Shown: in pieces, positions 1 through 6,646 of the stretch | How positions within the stretch are numbered: position 1 is the first letter of the stretch | Layout of the letters: each line of letters starts with the position of its first letter | Assembly (NCBI GenBank): GCA_029974875.1 | Contig: JARKQP010000845.1 | Span: 1-12,816 of the forward strand | Length of the DNA stretch: 12,816 nucleotides | Direction of reading: 5' to 3' | Source: Mobilitalea sp. | GTDB lineage: Bacteria > Bacillota_A > Clostridia > Lachnospirales > Lachnospiraceae | Program-made: the position numbers and the translations under genes | The notes under the pieces: generated by a model | The model's input: the letters and a program-made list of their open reading frames with translations, nothing else | What the model was told of the DNA's origin: nothing | Databases searched by the model: none

Positions 1-150
1 AGCCTGGGTGAGCTCTGATAATGCCCGCTGCAGCTCATTAAAGCGCATAGTCTTAACACTGAGATGGTGCATAATCAATAAGGTCCATTTACCTGTCAGT
101 AGTTTTTGTGCTGTCACATAGGGGCAGATTCCGAATAGTTCATCTTGCAT
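1..150 (-). CDS. HxlR-family winged-helix transcriptional regulator, N-terminal part (runs off the window)
   Basis: Reading leftward from an ATG at 150, fifty codons stay open to the window edge. The start has a GGAG Shine-Dalgarno six bases upstream (complement of 157-160). The translation begins MQDELFGICPYVTAQ and continues with LLTGKWTLLIMHHLS, then MRFNELQRALSELTQ. This is the N-terminal pattern of HxlR/YodB/QorR-type regulators: a conserved cysteine before the first helix (Cys9 here), the GKW motif and the RFNEL motif of the wing-helix domain. Family members often sense electrophiles, quinones or disulfide stress through this cysteine and repress a divergent oxidoreductase or flavoprotein gene. 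That matches the divergent neighbour at 308. The DNA-recognition helix and the C-terminus are outside the window. The ligand is unknown. Confidence 0.85.
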   Translation of the reverse strand, partial: MQDELFGICPYVTAQKLLTGKWTLLIMHHLSVKTMRFNELQRALSELTQA

Positions 151-187
151 AATTATCTCCATTTCCGCACATGCTTTTCATAAATAC

Positions 188-205
188 AGTATCCAAAAAG
201 ATACT
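188..205. promoter_or_regulatory. Candidate operator O1 for the HxlR regulator
   Basis: Perfect 6-bp inverted repeat AGTATC-CAAAAA-GATACT. Its core, TATC-N6-GATA, recurs 29 bp to the right in O2. It lies 38 bp upstream of the hxlR start codon, where binding could control hxlR itself. Assignment to HxlR is inferred from position and symmetry. Confidence 0.5.
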
Positions 206-214
206 TACTTTACT

Positions 215-236
215 AAAATATCGTAGTTGATATTTT
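215..236. promoter_or_regulatory. Candidate operator O2 for the HxlR regulator, overlapping the -35 of the flavoprotein promoter
   Basis: Perfect 8-bp inverted repeat AAAATATC-GTAGTT-GATATTTT with the same TATC-N6-GATA core and spacing as O1. The right arm overlaps the -35 hexamer (227-232) of the rightward promoter, a classic repression geometry. The two cores are 29 bp apart, close to three helical turns, so two dimers would sit on roughly the same face. Confidence 0.5.
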
Positions 237-254
237 TAATATACTTATTATAAT
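227..254 (+). promoter_or_regulatory. Sigma-A promoter for the flavoprotein gene at 308
   Basis: -35 TTGATA (227-232), a 16-bp spacer and a perfect -10 TATAAT (249-254). Transcription would begin near 261, giving a leader of about 47 nt. A possible leftward promoter for hxlR overlaps it: -10 TATAAT on the minus strand at 258-253 and -35 TTGATC at 281-276, spacer 17. That would make the two promoters face to face. Confidence 0.6.
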
Positions 255-307
255 TATATCGTACGGAAAAGGGAAGATCAATATAAATCAGATGGAGGAA
301 CAATAAT

Positions 308-703
308 ATGAGAGAAGTATATGACTACTTAAAGAAATGCGGAACATTTTATCTGGCAACCACGGATGGTGACCAGCCCAGGGTTCGCCCCTTCGGCGCA
401 ATTGATATCTTTGAGGATAAGTTTTATTTTCAGACAGGACGGGTTAAAGATGTCTTCCAGCAATTAGAGAAGAATCCCAAAATTGAAATCTGTGGTATGG
501 CAACAGACAGAACCTGGATCCGTGTCGAGGCTCTTGCTATCCCGGATGACAGAATCGAAGCAAAGCAGCATATGCTGGATGAAAACCCAGGCCTAAAATC
601 CAGATATTCTGCTGATGACGGCAATACCGAGGTATTATATTTGCAGGATGCCACTGCTACTATTTATTCCTTTACAGAAGAACCAAAGGTAATCAAGTTC
701 TAG
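308..703 (+). CDS. Pyridoxamine 5'-phosphate oxidase-fold (split barrel) flavin-binding protein
   Basis: The 131-residue product has the features of the small PNPOx-like family (split beta-barrel): YLATTDGDQPRVRPFG at about residues 15-30, then KFYFQTGRVKDVFQQLEKNP (about 38-57), then an IEICG strand and a WIRVEALA strand. Family members bind FMN or related flavins and often act as small reductases; the substrate cannot be read from sequence. There is no signal peptide or membrane segment. The start is set by GGAGG at 294-298, nine bases before the ATG. The gene is divergent from the hxlR-type regulator with two palindromes between, so it is probably derepressed under electrophile or redox stress (inference). 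It converges with hypE. Confidence 0.85.
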   Translation: MREVYDYLKKCGTFYLATTDGDQPRVRPFGAIDIFEDKFYFQTGRVKDVFQQLEKNPKIEICGMATDRTWIRVEALAIPDDRIEAKQHMLDENPGLKSRYSADDGNTEVLYLQDATATIYSFTEEPKVIKF

Positions 704-751
704 GGTAAAACTGTTTTGACGCCATAAGGCGGGTTGATTACCATATAAGCT

Positions 752-810
752 TTATTCTGCAGCATCACACTGTTTGACTGCGTCTGCAAACAGCGGATGC
801 TGCGGAATAA
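752..810. terminator. Long hairpin between convergent genes, possible bidirectional terminator
   Basis: An extended inverted repeat pairs TTATTC (752-757), GCAGCATC (759-766) and CTGTTTG (770-776) with CAAACAG (787-793), GATGCTGC (796-803) and GAATAA (805-810). That is about 21 pairs plus a G-T wobble, with a small internal loop and a 10-nt terminal loop. It lies between the ends of the convergent flavoprotein and hypE genes, where a bidirectional terminator is expected. Neither strand has a clear U-run after the stem, so factor-independent termination is uncertain. Confidence 0.45.
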
Positions 811-824
811 ATTTGGAAATACGG

Positions 825-1820
825 TCAACAGATCCGCGGTAACCCCTCCCCATAAAGGACATCTATGATCCGGGTTCCTTTTAATGCAGTGGTCATGATC
901 ACTCCCCTTGTCTGCTTTTCAGACAATCCTTCCGTAATCCTGCCGATCACTGCCGCATTTTTTCCATACCTGCTGGCCTTCATTATTTTTAATGCTTTCT
1001 CAGCCTGTTTTTCGGGAACAACCGCAAGCAGCTTCCCTTCATTAGCCATGTAAAGGGGATCCAGTCCCAGAATATCACAAAAGCCCTTTACTTCCTTACT
1101 AACCGGTAATGCCTCTTCCGTTAAATGGATGCAGCATCCGGACTTTTCTGCCGCCTCATTTAAAACAGTTGCAAGACCTCCCCTTGTGACATCCCTCATA
1201 CAATGAATATCTATATTTTCCTTCAGAAGCTTTAACACCATGGAATTTAAAGGTGCACAGTCACTTTGGATGGAATTTTCAATTCCCATCCGGCTGGACA
1301 GAATCGCTGCATGGTGCTCTCCTAAATATCCGGACAGTATAATAACATCACCTACACGGCAATTTGATATGCTGATACCGCTCTTTATCACTTCCCCGAT
1401 CCCGGAAGTATTGATATAGATACCACCCCTGCCTTCCACCACCTTCGTATCCCCGGCAACAATCTGGATCTTCGCTTCCTTTGCAGCTTTCGCCATGGAG
1501 GCTGTTACCATTTTCAGCGTTTCCAGGGAAGCTCCTTCCTCAAGGATAAAACCGGCGGTCAGGTATCTGGGTACTGCCCCCATCACCGCCAAATCGTTGA
1601 CCGTACCGCATACGGCCAGCTTTCCGATATCACCTCCCGGAAAAAACATGGGGGTCACTACAAAGGAGTCCGTAGTATAGGCTATCTTACCCTTCACCTT
1701 TAATACTGCCGCATCCTCCATCCGGTCTAAAATTTTATTGTGGAAGGCATTTAAAAAGACCTCCTGGATCAAATCACTGGTCTGTTTTCCACCGCTGCCG
1801 TAAGACATATCAATCTGCAT
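825..1820 (-). CDS. hypE: HypE, carbamoyl-dehydratase of NiFe-hydrogenase maturation
   Basis: HypE converts the thiocarbamoyl group placed by HypF on its C-terminal cysteine into thiocyanate, the source of the cyanide ligands on the active-site iron. The 331-residue protein belongs to the AIR-synthase-like (PurM/SelD) ATPase family: YGSGGKQTSDLI near the N-terminus, TTDSF, then GTVNDLAVMGA, AGDTKVV and MRDVTRGGLATVLNEAA. It ends in the diagnostic tail PRIC with the carbamoyl-accepting cysteine as last residue (Cys331). I chose the ATG at 1820 because AAGGAG sits seven bases upstream. An in-frame ATG at 1838 has a much poorer site and would add six residues (MKRSLN). The gene starts 35 bases after hypD and is the last gene of the operon. 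Confidence 0.96.
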   Translation of the reverse strand: MQIDMSYGSGGKQTSDLIQEVFLNAFHNKILDRMEDAAVLKVKGKIAYTTDSFVVTPMFFPGGDIGKLAVCGTVNDLAVMGAVPRYLTAGFILEEGASLETLKMVTASMAKAAKEAKIQIVAGDTKVVEGRGGIYINTSGIGEVIKSGISISNCRVGDVIILSGYLGEHHAAILSSRMGIENSIQSDCAPLNSMVLKLLKENIDIHCMRDVTRGGLATVLNEAAEKSGCCIHLTEEALPVSKEVKGFCDILGLDPLYMANEGKLLAVVPEKQAEKALKIMKASRYGKNAAVIGRITEGLSEKQTRGVIMTTALKGTRIIDVLYGEGLPRIC

Positions 1821-1855
1821 GTTAAGGCTCCTTTTCATAAATAATCCATATGATA

Positions 1856-2899
1856 TCAGTTGCAGTTCTTAAACCAAATACCGCAGGCTCCCTCCGAAGA
1901 GACCATACAGGGGCCTATTGCATTCATCGGTGTACATACCTTCCGAAACAGTGGGCATTCCACCGGATTGATCCTTCCTAGGATTACATCGGTACATCTG
2001 CAGCCCTTCGGCAGAGGCTCCTCCTGGGGCTCAAAGCTGCTTCCCGCATCATAGCTTGCGTATTCCTGCTTCAACCTCAGCCCGGAAGCCCCAAGGCTTC
2101 CGATTCCCCTCCAATAATCCGGGGCAGCCTCGAAATACCGGCCGACCAACTGCTTGGCTCTTTGGTTTCCTTCCTCTGACACTGCACTGGTATATAAATT
2201 CTTCACACCTGGCCTGCCTTGCAGAATTTGCTGAAGTATCTCATAAACTGCCGCTAAAATATGCTCCCCTTCAAAGCCGGCAATGACAAAGGGCTTTTGG
2301 TAGCGCTCTGATAATTCCTGATAGATAGAGCTTCCCGTAATAACGCTCACATGTCCGGGGCATAGAAATGCGTCAATCTCCTTCTCATTGTCACACAGGA
2401 AGGTCAGCGCCGGGAGAATTGCTTTTATAGAGGTCATCAGCTGCAGATTTTTTATATTATTTTCAAGGATTGCGTCCATCATCAGGGCATAGATTGGAGC
2501 CGTCGTCTCAAAGCCGACTGCTGCAAAGATATAATTCGTATCGCTATGCTCCAGAGCCATATCTATTGCTGTTAAGGGGGAATAAAGAACCTGCACCTTC
2601 GCACCTGCCGCTTTAGCCTCCGTCAGGGACATCCTGCTCCCTTTTACCTTCATCATATCCCCAAAGGTCAGGATACAATAATTTTCCCTTAAGGCATAGT
2701 CCACCAGATGGTCGATATAGGCGGAGGAGGTCACACATACGGGGCATCCCGGACCTGAGATCAGCTGTATCCTTGGTGATAGCAGGCTTCTGATCCCATT
2801 CTTGAATATGCTTGCCGTATGGGTTCCGCATACCTCCATTATTTTAATAGGCCTGCCCTCATAGCTGAGCAGCTCCTTCTTCACCTGTTCAAGTGTCAT
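1856..2899 (-). CDS. hypD: HypD, Fe-S scaffold for assembly of the Fe(CN)2CO cofactor
   Basis: HypD with HypC holds the iron while the CN and CO ligands are added. The expected cysteine motifs are all present (numbering from the ATG at 2899, 347 residues): MEVCGTHTASIF with Cys24, GPGCPVC with Cys52 and Cys55, and a C-terminal cysteine-rich block with Cys300, 302, 315, 322, 331 and 339 that includes the Fe4S4 ligands. The frame stays open upstream to an ATG at 2968, but that extension is made of a 25/26-bp DNA duplication and lacks family resemblance. The start at 2899 has AGGGGG seven bases upstream and gives the usual N-terminus. It overlaps the end of hypC by 11 bp, suggesting translational coupling of the two partners. 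Confidence 0.95.
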   Translation of the reverse strand: MTLEQVKKELLSYEGRPIKIMEVCGTHTASIFKNGIRSLLSPRIQLISGPGCPVCVTSSAYIDHLVDYALRENYCILTFGDMMKVKGSRMSLTEAKAAGAKVQVLYSPLTAIDMALEHSDTNYIFAAVGFETTAPIYALMMDAILENNIKNLQLMTSIKAILPALTFLCDNEKEIDAFLCPGHVSVITGSSIYQELSERYQKPFVIAGFEGEHILAAVYEILQQILQGRPGVKNLYTSAVSEEGNQRAKQLVGRYFEAAPDYWRGIGSLGASGLRLKQEYASYDAGSSFEPQEEPLPKGCRCTDVILGRINPVECPLFRKVCTPMNAIGPCMVSSEGACGIWFKNCN

Positions 2900-3167
2900 C
2901 TCCAAGCCCCCTGTTTTTTGGGAGGCTTTGGCTCCTGTTTTTTTCGACAGGCTTTGCTGCCTCCTCAAGCTCTGAGAAGATACAGAGCATCTCTTCTGCC
3001 AGATCCTTTTTTATAACCTCAATCACACAGCCGGCGTGGATCAGCACATAATCCCCTATCTTTGCATCTACCAGCTTAATATTAGCACTGGTGATATTAT
3101 TCATGATATCTACCTTTGCAAAAGCTCCGTCAATCTCTATAACCTTGCCTGGAACCGCTACACACAT
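2889..3167 (-). CDS. hypC: HypC, small chaperone of NiFe-hydrogenase maturation
   Basis: HypC binds iron with HypD, then carries the Fe(CN)2CO unit to the hydrogenase large subunit (here EchE). The 92-residue product starts MCVAVPGKVIEID, with the essential Cys2 exposed after Met removal. It continues with a small beta-barrel (AKVDIMNNITSANI, KIGDYVLIHAG). The core ends near residue 70. The last 20 or so residues (PVEKNRSQSLPKNRGLGDDT) are encoded by a tandem DNA duplication and are probably a disordered, lineage-specific tail. The start is supported by AAGGA six bases upstream. It is separated from hypF by 163 bases, the largest gap within the maturation genes, holding a hairpin. Confidence 0.95.
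   Translation of the reverse strand: MCVAVPGKVIEIDGAFAKVDIMNNITSANIKLVDAKIGDYVLIHAGCVIEVIKKDLAEEMLCIFSELEEAAKPVEKNRSQSLPKNRGLGDDT
2906..2956. repeat. 25/26-bp tandem duplication at the hypC/hypD junction
   Basis: Two adjacent copies, 2906-2930 and 2931-2956. Both share CCTGTTTTTT near the start and AGGCTTTG at the end, differing by one inserted T-tract base and a few substitutions. On the minus strand it encodes the HypC tail and lies just ahead of the chosen hypD start. It includes homopolymer runs that could slip. Confidence 0.75.
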
Positions 3168-3212
3168 AAAACATCCTTCTTTCTACCGAATCTTCTATTC
3201 CAATATTCCATC

Positions 3213-3230
3213 CTAATGTATCTAATGTAT
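3213..3230. repeat. Perfect 9-bp tandem repeat upstream of hypC
   Basis: CTAATGTAT at 3213-3221 is repeated exactly at 3222-3230, within the hypF-hypC gap, about 46 bases upstream of the hypC start codon. Confidence 0.8.
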
Positions 3231-3233
3231 CGT

Positions 3234-3276
3234 CCTGTAAATAGCTACCCAATCAACCGGTCTGGCTATTTGCAGG
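3234..3276 (-). other. Hairpin in the hypF-hypC gap
   Basis: CCTGTAAATAGC (3234-3245) pairs with GCTATTTGCAGG (3265-3276): 12 pairs with one wobble around a 19-nt loop. On the transcribed (minus) strand no U-run follows, so a processing or mRNA-stability element fits better than a terminator. A second short inverted repeat (GGTATA/TATACC, minus strand, about 3279-3302) sits between it and the hypF stop. Confidence 0.45.
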
Positions 3277-3330
3277 AGGTATACCAGCCTAACATTATAC
3301 CCTGCTACAAATATAATTCATATTACGATT

Positions 3331-6003
3331 CTAATTTGCCGGCTTCTTTCCAACACCAGGATCAATGCTCCTCCGTCCAAGATAAACCTGCCCGAGGCTG
3401 ATGCCGCCATCATTTGGCGGAACCGATTGGTTTACATAGACTTTGAATCCATCCTCCCTGAGTATACCCAGGGCTTTCTCTGTTAACACGGTATTTTGGA
3501 AAACACCGCCGCTTAAGGCAACCTGTCTTGTCTGATACCGGTCTCCCAGCTCCCGGCAAACCCTACCGGTTATCCTCGCCACAGCCTCGTGAAATCCGAG
3601 TGCGAGGGACGCCGTATCCGTGCGGTTCCTTAATTGGCATAATGCTTTAAGAGCCGGTGCCGGGTCAATTTCCAATACTCCGTCTCTTTCGGATAAGGCA
3701 AATTCCAGCTTAGCCGGTAAGATTCCTTCCCGCTGGGCAAGGGCTGCCTCCTGTTCCAAAAGCACAGCGCATTCCCCTTCATATTTGTTAAATTGCCCCA
3801 CTCCCAGGATAGAAGCAGCTGCATCAAAAAGACGTCCCATGCTTGAGGATAGGACATGGTTAATCCCATGCTTTAAGGCCGCTTTAATCACGTCCTCCCG
3901 CTCATCCTGAATATATTCTTCCATACCGGAGCTTATCAAAAAGCAGGTGGCTGTTTTTAAAGCGTCCTTCACCGATCCGTCCCCGCCCAGCAACGGAATA
4001 TATTTTAAATGTGCAGCACGGACATAGCCCGAATTTTCACAAACCAGGAATTCTCCTCCCCAGATATTGCCGTCAGTTCCATACCCGGTACCATCAAAGG
4101 CCACACCCAGGACTCTTCCCTTCAAATCGTGCTCTGCCATGACGGATGCAATATGTGCGTGATGGTGCTGCACCTCCAATACCGGCAGATTAAGCTGCTT
4201 GGCAAATCTTGAGGATAAGTAGTTCGGATGCAGGTCGCAGACAGCCAGCGCAGGCTTCAGATTCAACAGTCTTGTCAGATCCGAGTAGGACTGCTCATAC
4301 TCCTGCCTTACAGAGACATACTCCAAATCACCAAGGTATTGCGAAACTACTGCCTGATTCTTATGGTACAGGCAAAAAGCCGCTTTCAGATCTCCACCCG
4401 CTGCAAAGATCACGTCTGCCTGGGCATCCTTTGTCCCTTGAGTATCCTTTATCTCTTGAACATTTCCTAACTCTTGAACATCTCCTACCTTTTGAGTATC
4501 TCCTGTCTTCTGAGCATCTCCTACCTTTTGAGCATCCCATATCTTCTGACTCTCTATATGCTTTGTATCACAATCTATCACAGCCTTATCCGAACCTTGA
4601 CCAAGAAAAATGGGGTATGGTGCATAGCCCCTGCTTCTTCGAAGGAGCTGGGGCTTTCCATCCAGTATTTTCACGACAGAGTCATCCACAGACCTGACAA
4701 TTCTACGCTTATGGTATAGAACTCCTGATAATTCTTTGGCTTCCAGGGATAAGATTACCTCATCCTCCCGAATGATGGACTGGTTCGAGACATTTGCGCT
4801 GGTCATAATCAGTGGTCCGCATTCCTCCGTCAGAAGAACCTGTAATGGTGTATAGGGAAGGAAGGCTCCGCAGTAGATACTTCGCTTATTGGTAGAGGGC
4901 GCCATATCATTCCGGTGCATGGCAAGCAGGACGATAGGCCTGGCCTTTGATTCTAATAATCTCCGCTCTTCCCCTGAAACCACACAATATTTTTCTATGG
5001 CCTGAAGAGAAGCAAACATAACGGCAAAGGGCTTTTCTTCCCTTCCCTTCAAGCTCCTAAGCCTTTGTACTGTTTCTTCCATGAACGGGGAGCATACCAG
5101 ATGATAGCCGCCAATTCCTTTCACAGCGAGGATCCCACCAGCTTTTAGCGCTTGGACTGCTGCCTCTAATGCTTCTCCATGAAGCGCTTCCGCCAATGCT
5201 TCCCCTTGAAATGCTTTTGTCAGGCTTCCCTGCTGCTCTCCAAAATCTCTTCCATGATAAATCAAGTAAGGGCCGCAGTCATTACAGGAGATTGTCTGGG
5301 CATGAAAACGCCTGTTAGCACTGGAGGTATATTCCTCTTCACAAGCCGGGCACATATCAAAATCCTTCATAACGGTTGAGGGGCGGTCATAGGGCATAGC
5401 CTCGATAACCGTATACCTTGGTCCACAGGCAGCGCAGCTGATAAAGGCATTGTTCCATCTGCGGTCAGACTTAAGCCCAAGCTCCTCCTGGCATCTGGGG
5501 CAGATCGGAAGATCCGGAGGTATCATGGATATCTCATCACTTCCTTCACTTTCAAGGATGATAAAATTTTCCGCCGGTTCTATTTCAGTCCCTATAATCT
5601 CGGTTCCATTAATCTCGATCCTATTAATCTCGGCCCTATTAATCTCGATCCCATTAATCTCGATTCTATTAATCTCATACCCTTCTTCAGAAAGACCCTT
5701 GATCTCTTTCAGAAAGTTCTCCAGTCTCTCCTCATCAGCATATGCCATTATTTCTACATAACCGCCTACATTCCTAACATAGCCTTGGATATCCCACTTT
5801 TTTGCAACATGATAAATAAGGGGGCGAAATCCAACCCCCTGTACCATGCCATATACTTTTATTTCTTTTGCTATCTGTTCATTTGCTGACTGCTTATTTT
5901 CCACTCGTCTATTTACTATCCGCTTACTTCCTACCTGTTTACTTACTATCCGCTTGCTTGCTACCTGTTTACTTCCTACTTGCTTGCTTTTTCCATTATC
6001 CAT
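3331..6003 (-). CDS. hypF: HypF, carbamoyltransferase of NiFe-hydrogenase maturation, with four repeat-expanded linkers
   Basis: HypF uses carbamoyl phosphate and ATP to make carbamoyl-AMP and transfers the carbamoyl group to HypE. Domain order is classical: acylphosphatase (about 47-108, GMVQGVGFRP at 52-61); two zinc fingers CxxC-x18-CxxC (Cys168/171/190/193 and 218/221/240/243); YrdC-like domain (about 280-485); Kae1-like domain (about 531-890, QHHHAH at 612-617, SGGVFQN and PPNDGGISLGQ near the C-terminus). The protein is 890 residues, against 750 for E. coli HypF. The excess matches four short repeat tracts at residues 6-45, 110-144, 262-279 and 489-530, all before or between domains. 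The ATG at 6003 overlaps hypB by 28 bp and has only a weak Shine-Dalgarno, but no other start precedes the acylphosphatase domain. All catalytic motifs look intact. Confidence 0.96.
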   Translation of the reverse strand: MDNGKSKQVGSKQVASKRIVSKQVGSKRIVNRRVENKQSANEQIAKEIKVYGMVQGVGFRPLIYHVAKKWDIQGYVRNVGGYVEIMAYADEERLENFLKEIKGLSEEGYEINRIEINGIEINRAEINRIEINGTEIIGTEIEPAENFIILESEGSDEISMIPPDLPICPRCQEELGLKSDRRWNNAFISCAACGPRYTVIEAMPYDRPSTVMKDFDMCPACEEEYTSSANRRFHAQTISCNDCGPYLIYHGRDFGEQQGSLTKAFQGEALAEALHGEALEAAVQALKAGGILAVKGIGGYHLVCSPFMEETVQRLRSLKGREEKPFAVMFASLQAIEKYCVVSGEERRLLESKARPIVLLAMHRNDMAPSTNKRSIYCGAFLPYTPLQVLLTEECGPLIMTSANVSNQSIIREDEVILSLEAKELSGVLYHKRRIVRSVDDSVVKILDGKPQLLRRSRGYAPYPIFLGQGSDKAVIDCDTKHIESQKIWDAQKVGDAQKTGDTQKVGDVQELGNVQEIKDTQGTKDAQADVIFAAGGDLKAAFCLYHKNQAVVSQYLGDLEYVSVRQEYEQSYSDLTRLLNLKPALAVCDLHPNYLSSRFAKQLNLPVLEVQHHHAHIASVMAEHDLKGRVLGVAFDGTGYGTDGNIWGGEFLVCENSGYVRAAHLKYIPLLGGDGSVKDALKTATCFLISSGMEEYIQDEREDVIKAALKHGINHVLSSSMGRLFDAAASILGVGQFNKYEGECAVLLEQEAALAQREGILPAKLEFALSERDGVLEIDPAPALKALCQLRNRTDTASLALGFHEAVARITGRVCRELGDRYQTRQVALSGGVFQNTVLTEKALGILREDGFKVYVNQSVPPNDGGISLGQVYLGRRSIDPGVGKKPAN
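4421..4546. repeat. 18-bp tandem repeat in hypF (linker between the YrdC-like and Kae1-like domains)
   Basis: Seven consecutive 18-bp units in register, for example TGAGCATCTCCTACCTTT (4511-4528) and TGAGTATCTCCTGTCTTC (4493-4510). A decayed eighth unit may extend to 4564. The encoded hexapeptide is [GKW]-D-[ATV]-Q-[KEG]-[VTLI], as in GDAQKT and GDTQKV, at residues 489-530. Confidence 0.93.
5168..5221. repeat. 27-bp tandem duplication in hypF (linker between the zinc fingers and the YrdC-like domain)
   Basis: Two 27-bp units (5168-5194 and 5195-5221), both beginning AATGCTTC and matching along their length. They encode TKAFQGEAL and AEALHGEAL at residues 262-279, just ahead of the YrdC-like domain. 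Confidence 0.75.
5572..5676. repeat. 15-bp tandem repeat in hypF (linker between the acylphosphatase domain and zinc fingers)
   Basis: Seven 15-bp units, several nearly identical on the plus strand (ATTAATCTCGATCCT, ATTAATCTCGGCCCT, ATTAATCTCGATCCC). They encode the pentapeptide E-I-[NIE]-[RGP]-[IAT] at residues 110-144. Confidence 0.93.
5869..5988. repeat. 15-bp tandem repeat at the hypB/hypF junction (HypF N-terminal extension)
   Basis: Eight 15-bp units (plus-strand examples CTTACTATCCGCTTG and CTTGCTACCTGTTTA) encode the basic pentapeptide [SN]-[KRE]-[QR]-[VIS]-x at HypF residues 6-45, before the acylphosphatase domain. The first unit also contains the hypB stop codon in the other frame. 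Confidence 0.92.
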
Positions 6004-6635
6004 GCTACTACTTCATCAAAGCCTTCTTCCGTTTTTCCGGAAACCTTTACAACAGGGGCTGCTTTATTTAAAACCCTCACACCCTTCATAAAAAATTCTT
6101 CGTCGAAATCGACATAGGGTAACAAATCACATTTGTTCAACAATATGATATCCGCCTTTTCAAAGGCAAGAGGATACTTATATGGCTTATCGCTGCCTTC
6201 CGTCACTGTGGAAACCAGCAGCTTTGCATGCTCACCGATCATAAATTCTGCCGGGCAAACCAGATTGCCGATATTCTCAATAAATAACACTCCGTCACAT
6301 AGCTCCAGCTCCTCTGCCGCTTTATCAATCAGCGGGGAATCCAAATGGCATGCACCGCCCGTATTAATCTGGACTGTCTTTACCCCTAATGCCAGCAAGG
6401 TTTTGGTATCAAAATCCGCCTCGATATCTCCCTCGATAACATAGGGGGTTACGTTATTAAGCCGCTTCACAATCTGGATTAATGAAGTGGTCTTTCCTGC
6501 CCCCGGTGCTCCCATGACATTGATGGCATAGATCCCGCTATTGGTTAATCTTGTATTGGTAAGAGCTGCAATCTCCTCGTTCTTATCATATACAGAAAGT
6601 AAAATCTCAATTTCCTTATTCTCATTCTCAGGCAT
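5976..6635 (-). CDS. hypB: HypB, GTPase for nickel insertion
   Basis: HypB is the G3E-family GTPase that, with HypA, drives nickel delivery into the hydrogenase large subunit. The 219-residue product has the P-loop GAPGAGKTT (residues 42-50), the EGDIEADFDT segment, the conserved nickel/zinc site GGACHLD, the ENIGNLVCP motif and NKCDLL for guanine recognition. It lacks both the N-terminal CxxCGC-type high-affinity nickel site of E. coli HypB and any histidine-rich stretch, so it is the minimal form. AGGAGG five bases upstream of the ATG fixes the start. It follows hypA after a 140-base gap filled with degenerate repeats, and its last nine codons overlap hypF. Confidence 0.96.
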   Translation of the reverse strand: MPENENKEIEILLSVYDKNEEIAALTNTRLTNSGIYAINVMGAPGAGKTTSLIQIVKRLNNVTPYVIEGDIEADFDTKTLLALGVKTVQINTGGACHLDSPLIDKAAEELELCDGVLFIENIGNLVCPAEFMIGEHAKLLVSTVTEGSDKPYKYPLAFEKADIILLNKCDLLPYVDFDEEFFMKGVRVLNKAAPVVKVSGKTEEGFDEVVAWIMEKASK

Positions 6636-6646
6636 ACCTGCCTCCT

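Noticed and set aside
2900..2968. HypD N-terminal extension from the ATG at 2968
   Set aside because: The added 23 residues are encoded by the local DNA duplication, have no family counterpart, and the start at 2899 gives the standard HypD N-terminus.
4209..4697. Plus-strand open frame of 162 codons inside hypF, rich in Leu/Ser/His repeats
   Set aside because: It is the antisense reading of the 18-bp repeat tract of hypF. It has no ribosome-binding site or recognisable domain, and the opposite strand encodes an intact HypF.
5450..5761. Plus-strand open frame with a striking repeated Leu-Ile-Ser pattern resembling membrane segments
   Set aside because: It is the antisense translation of the 15-bp hypF repeat. 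The hydrophobic periodicity is created by the repeat, not by a real membrane protein.
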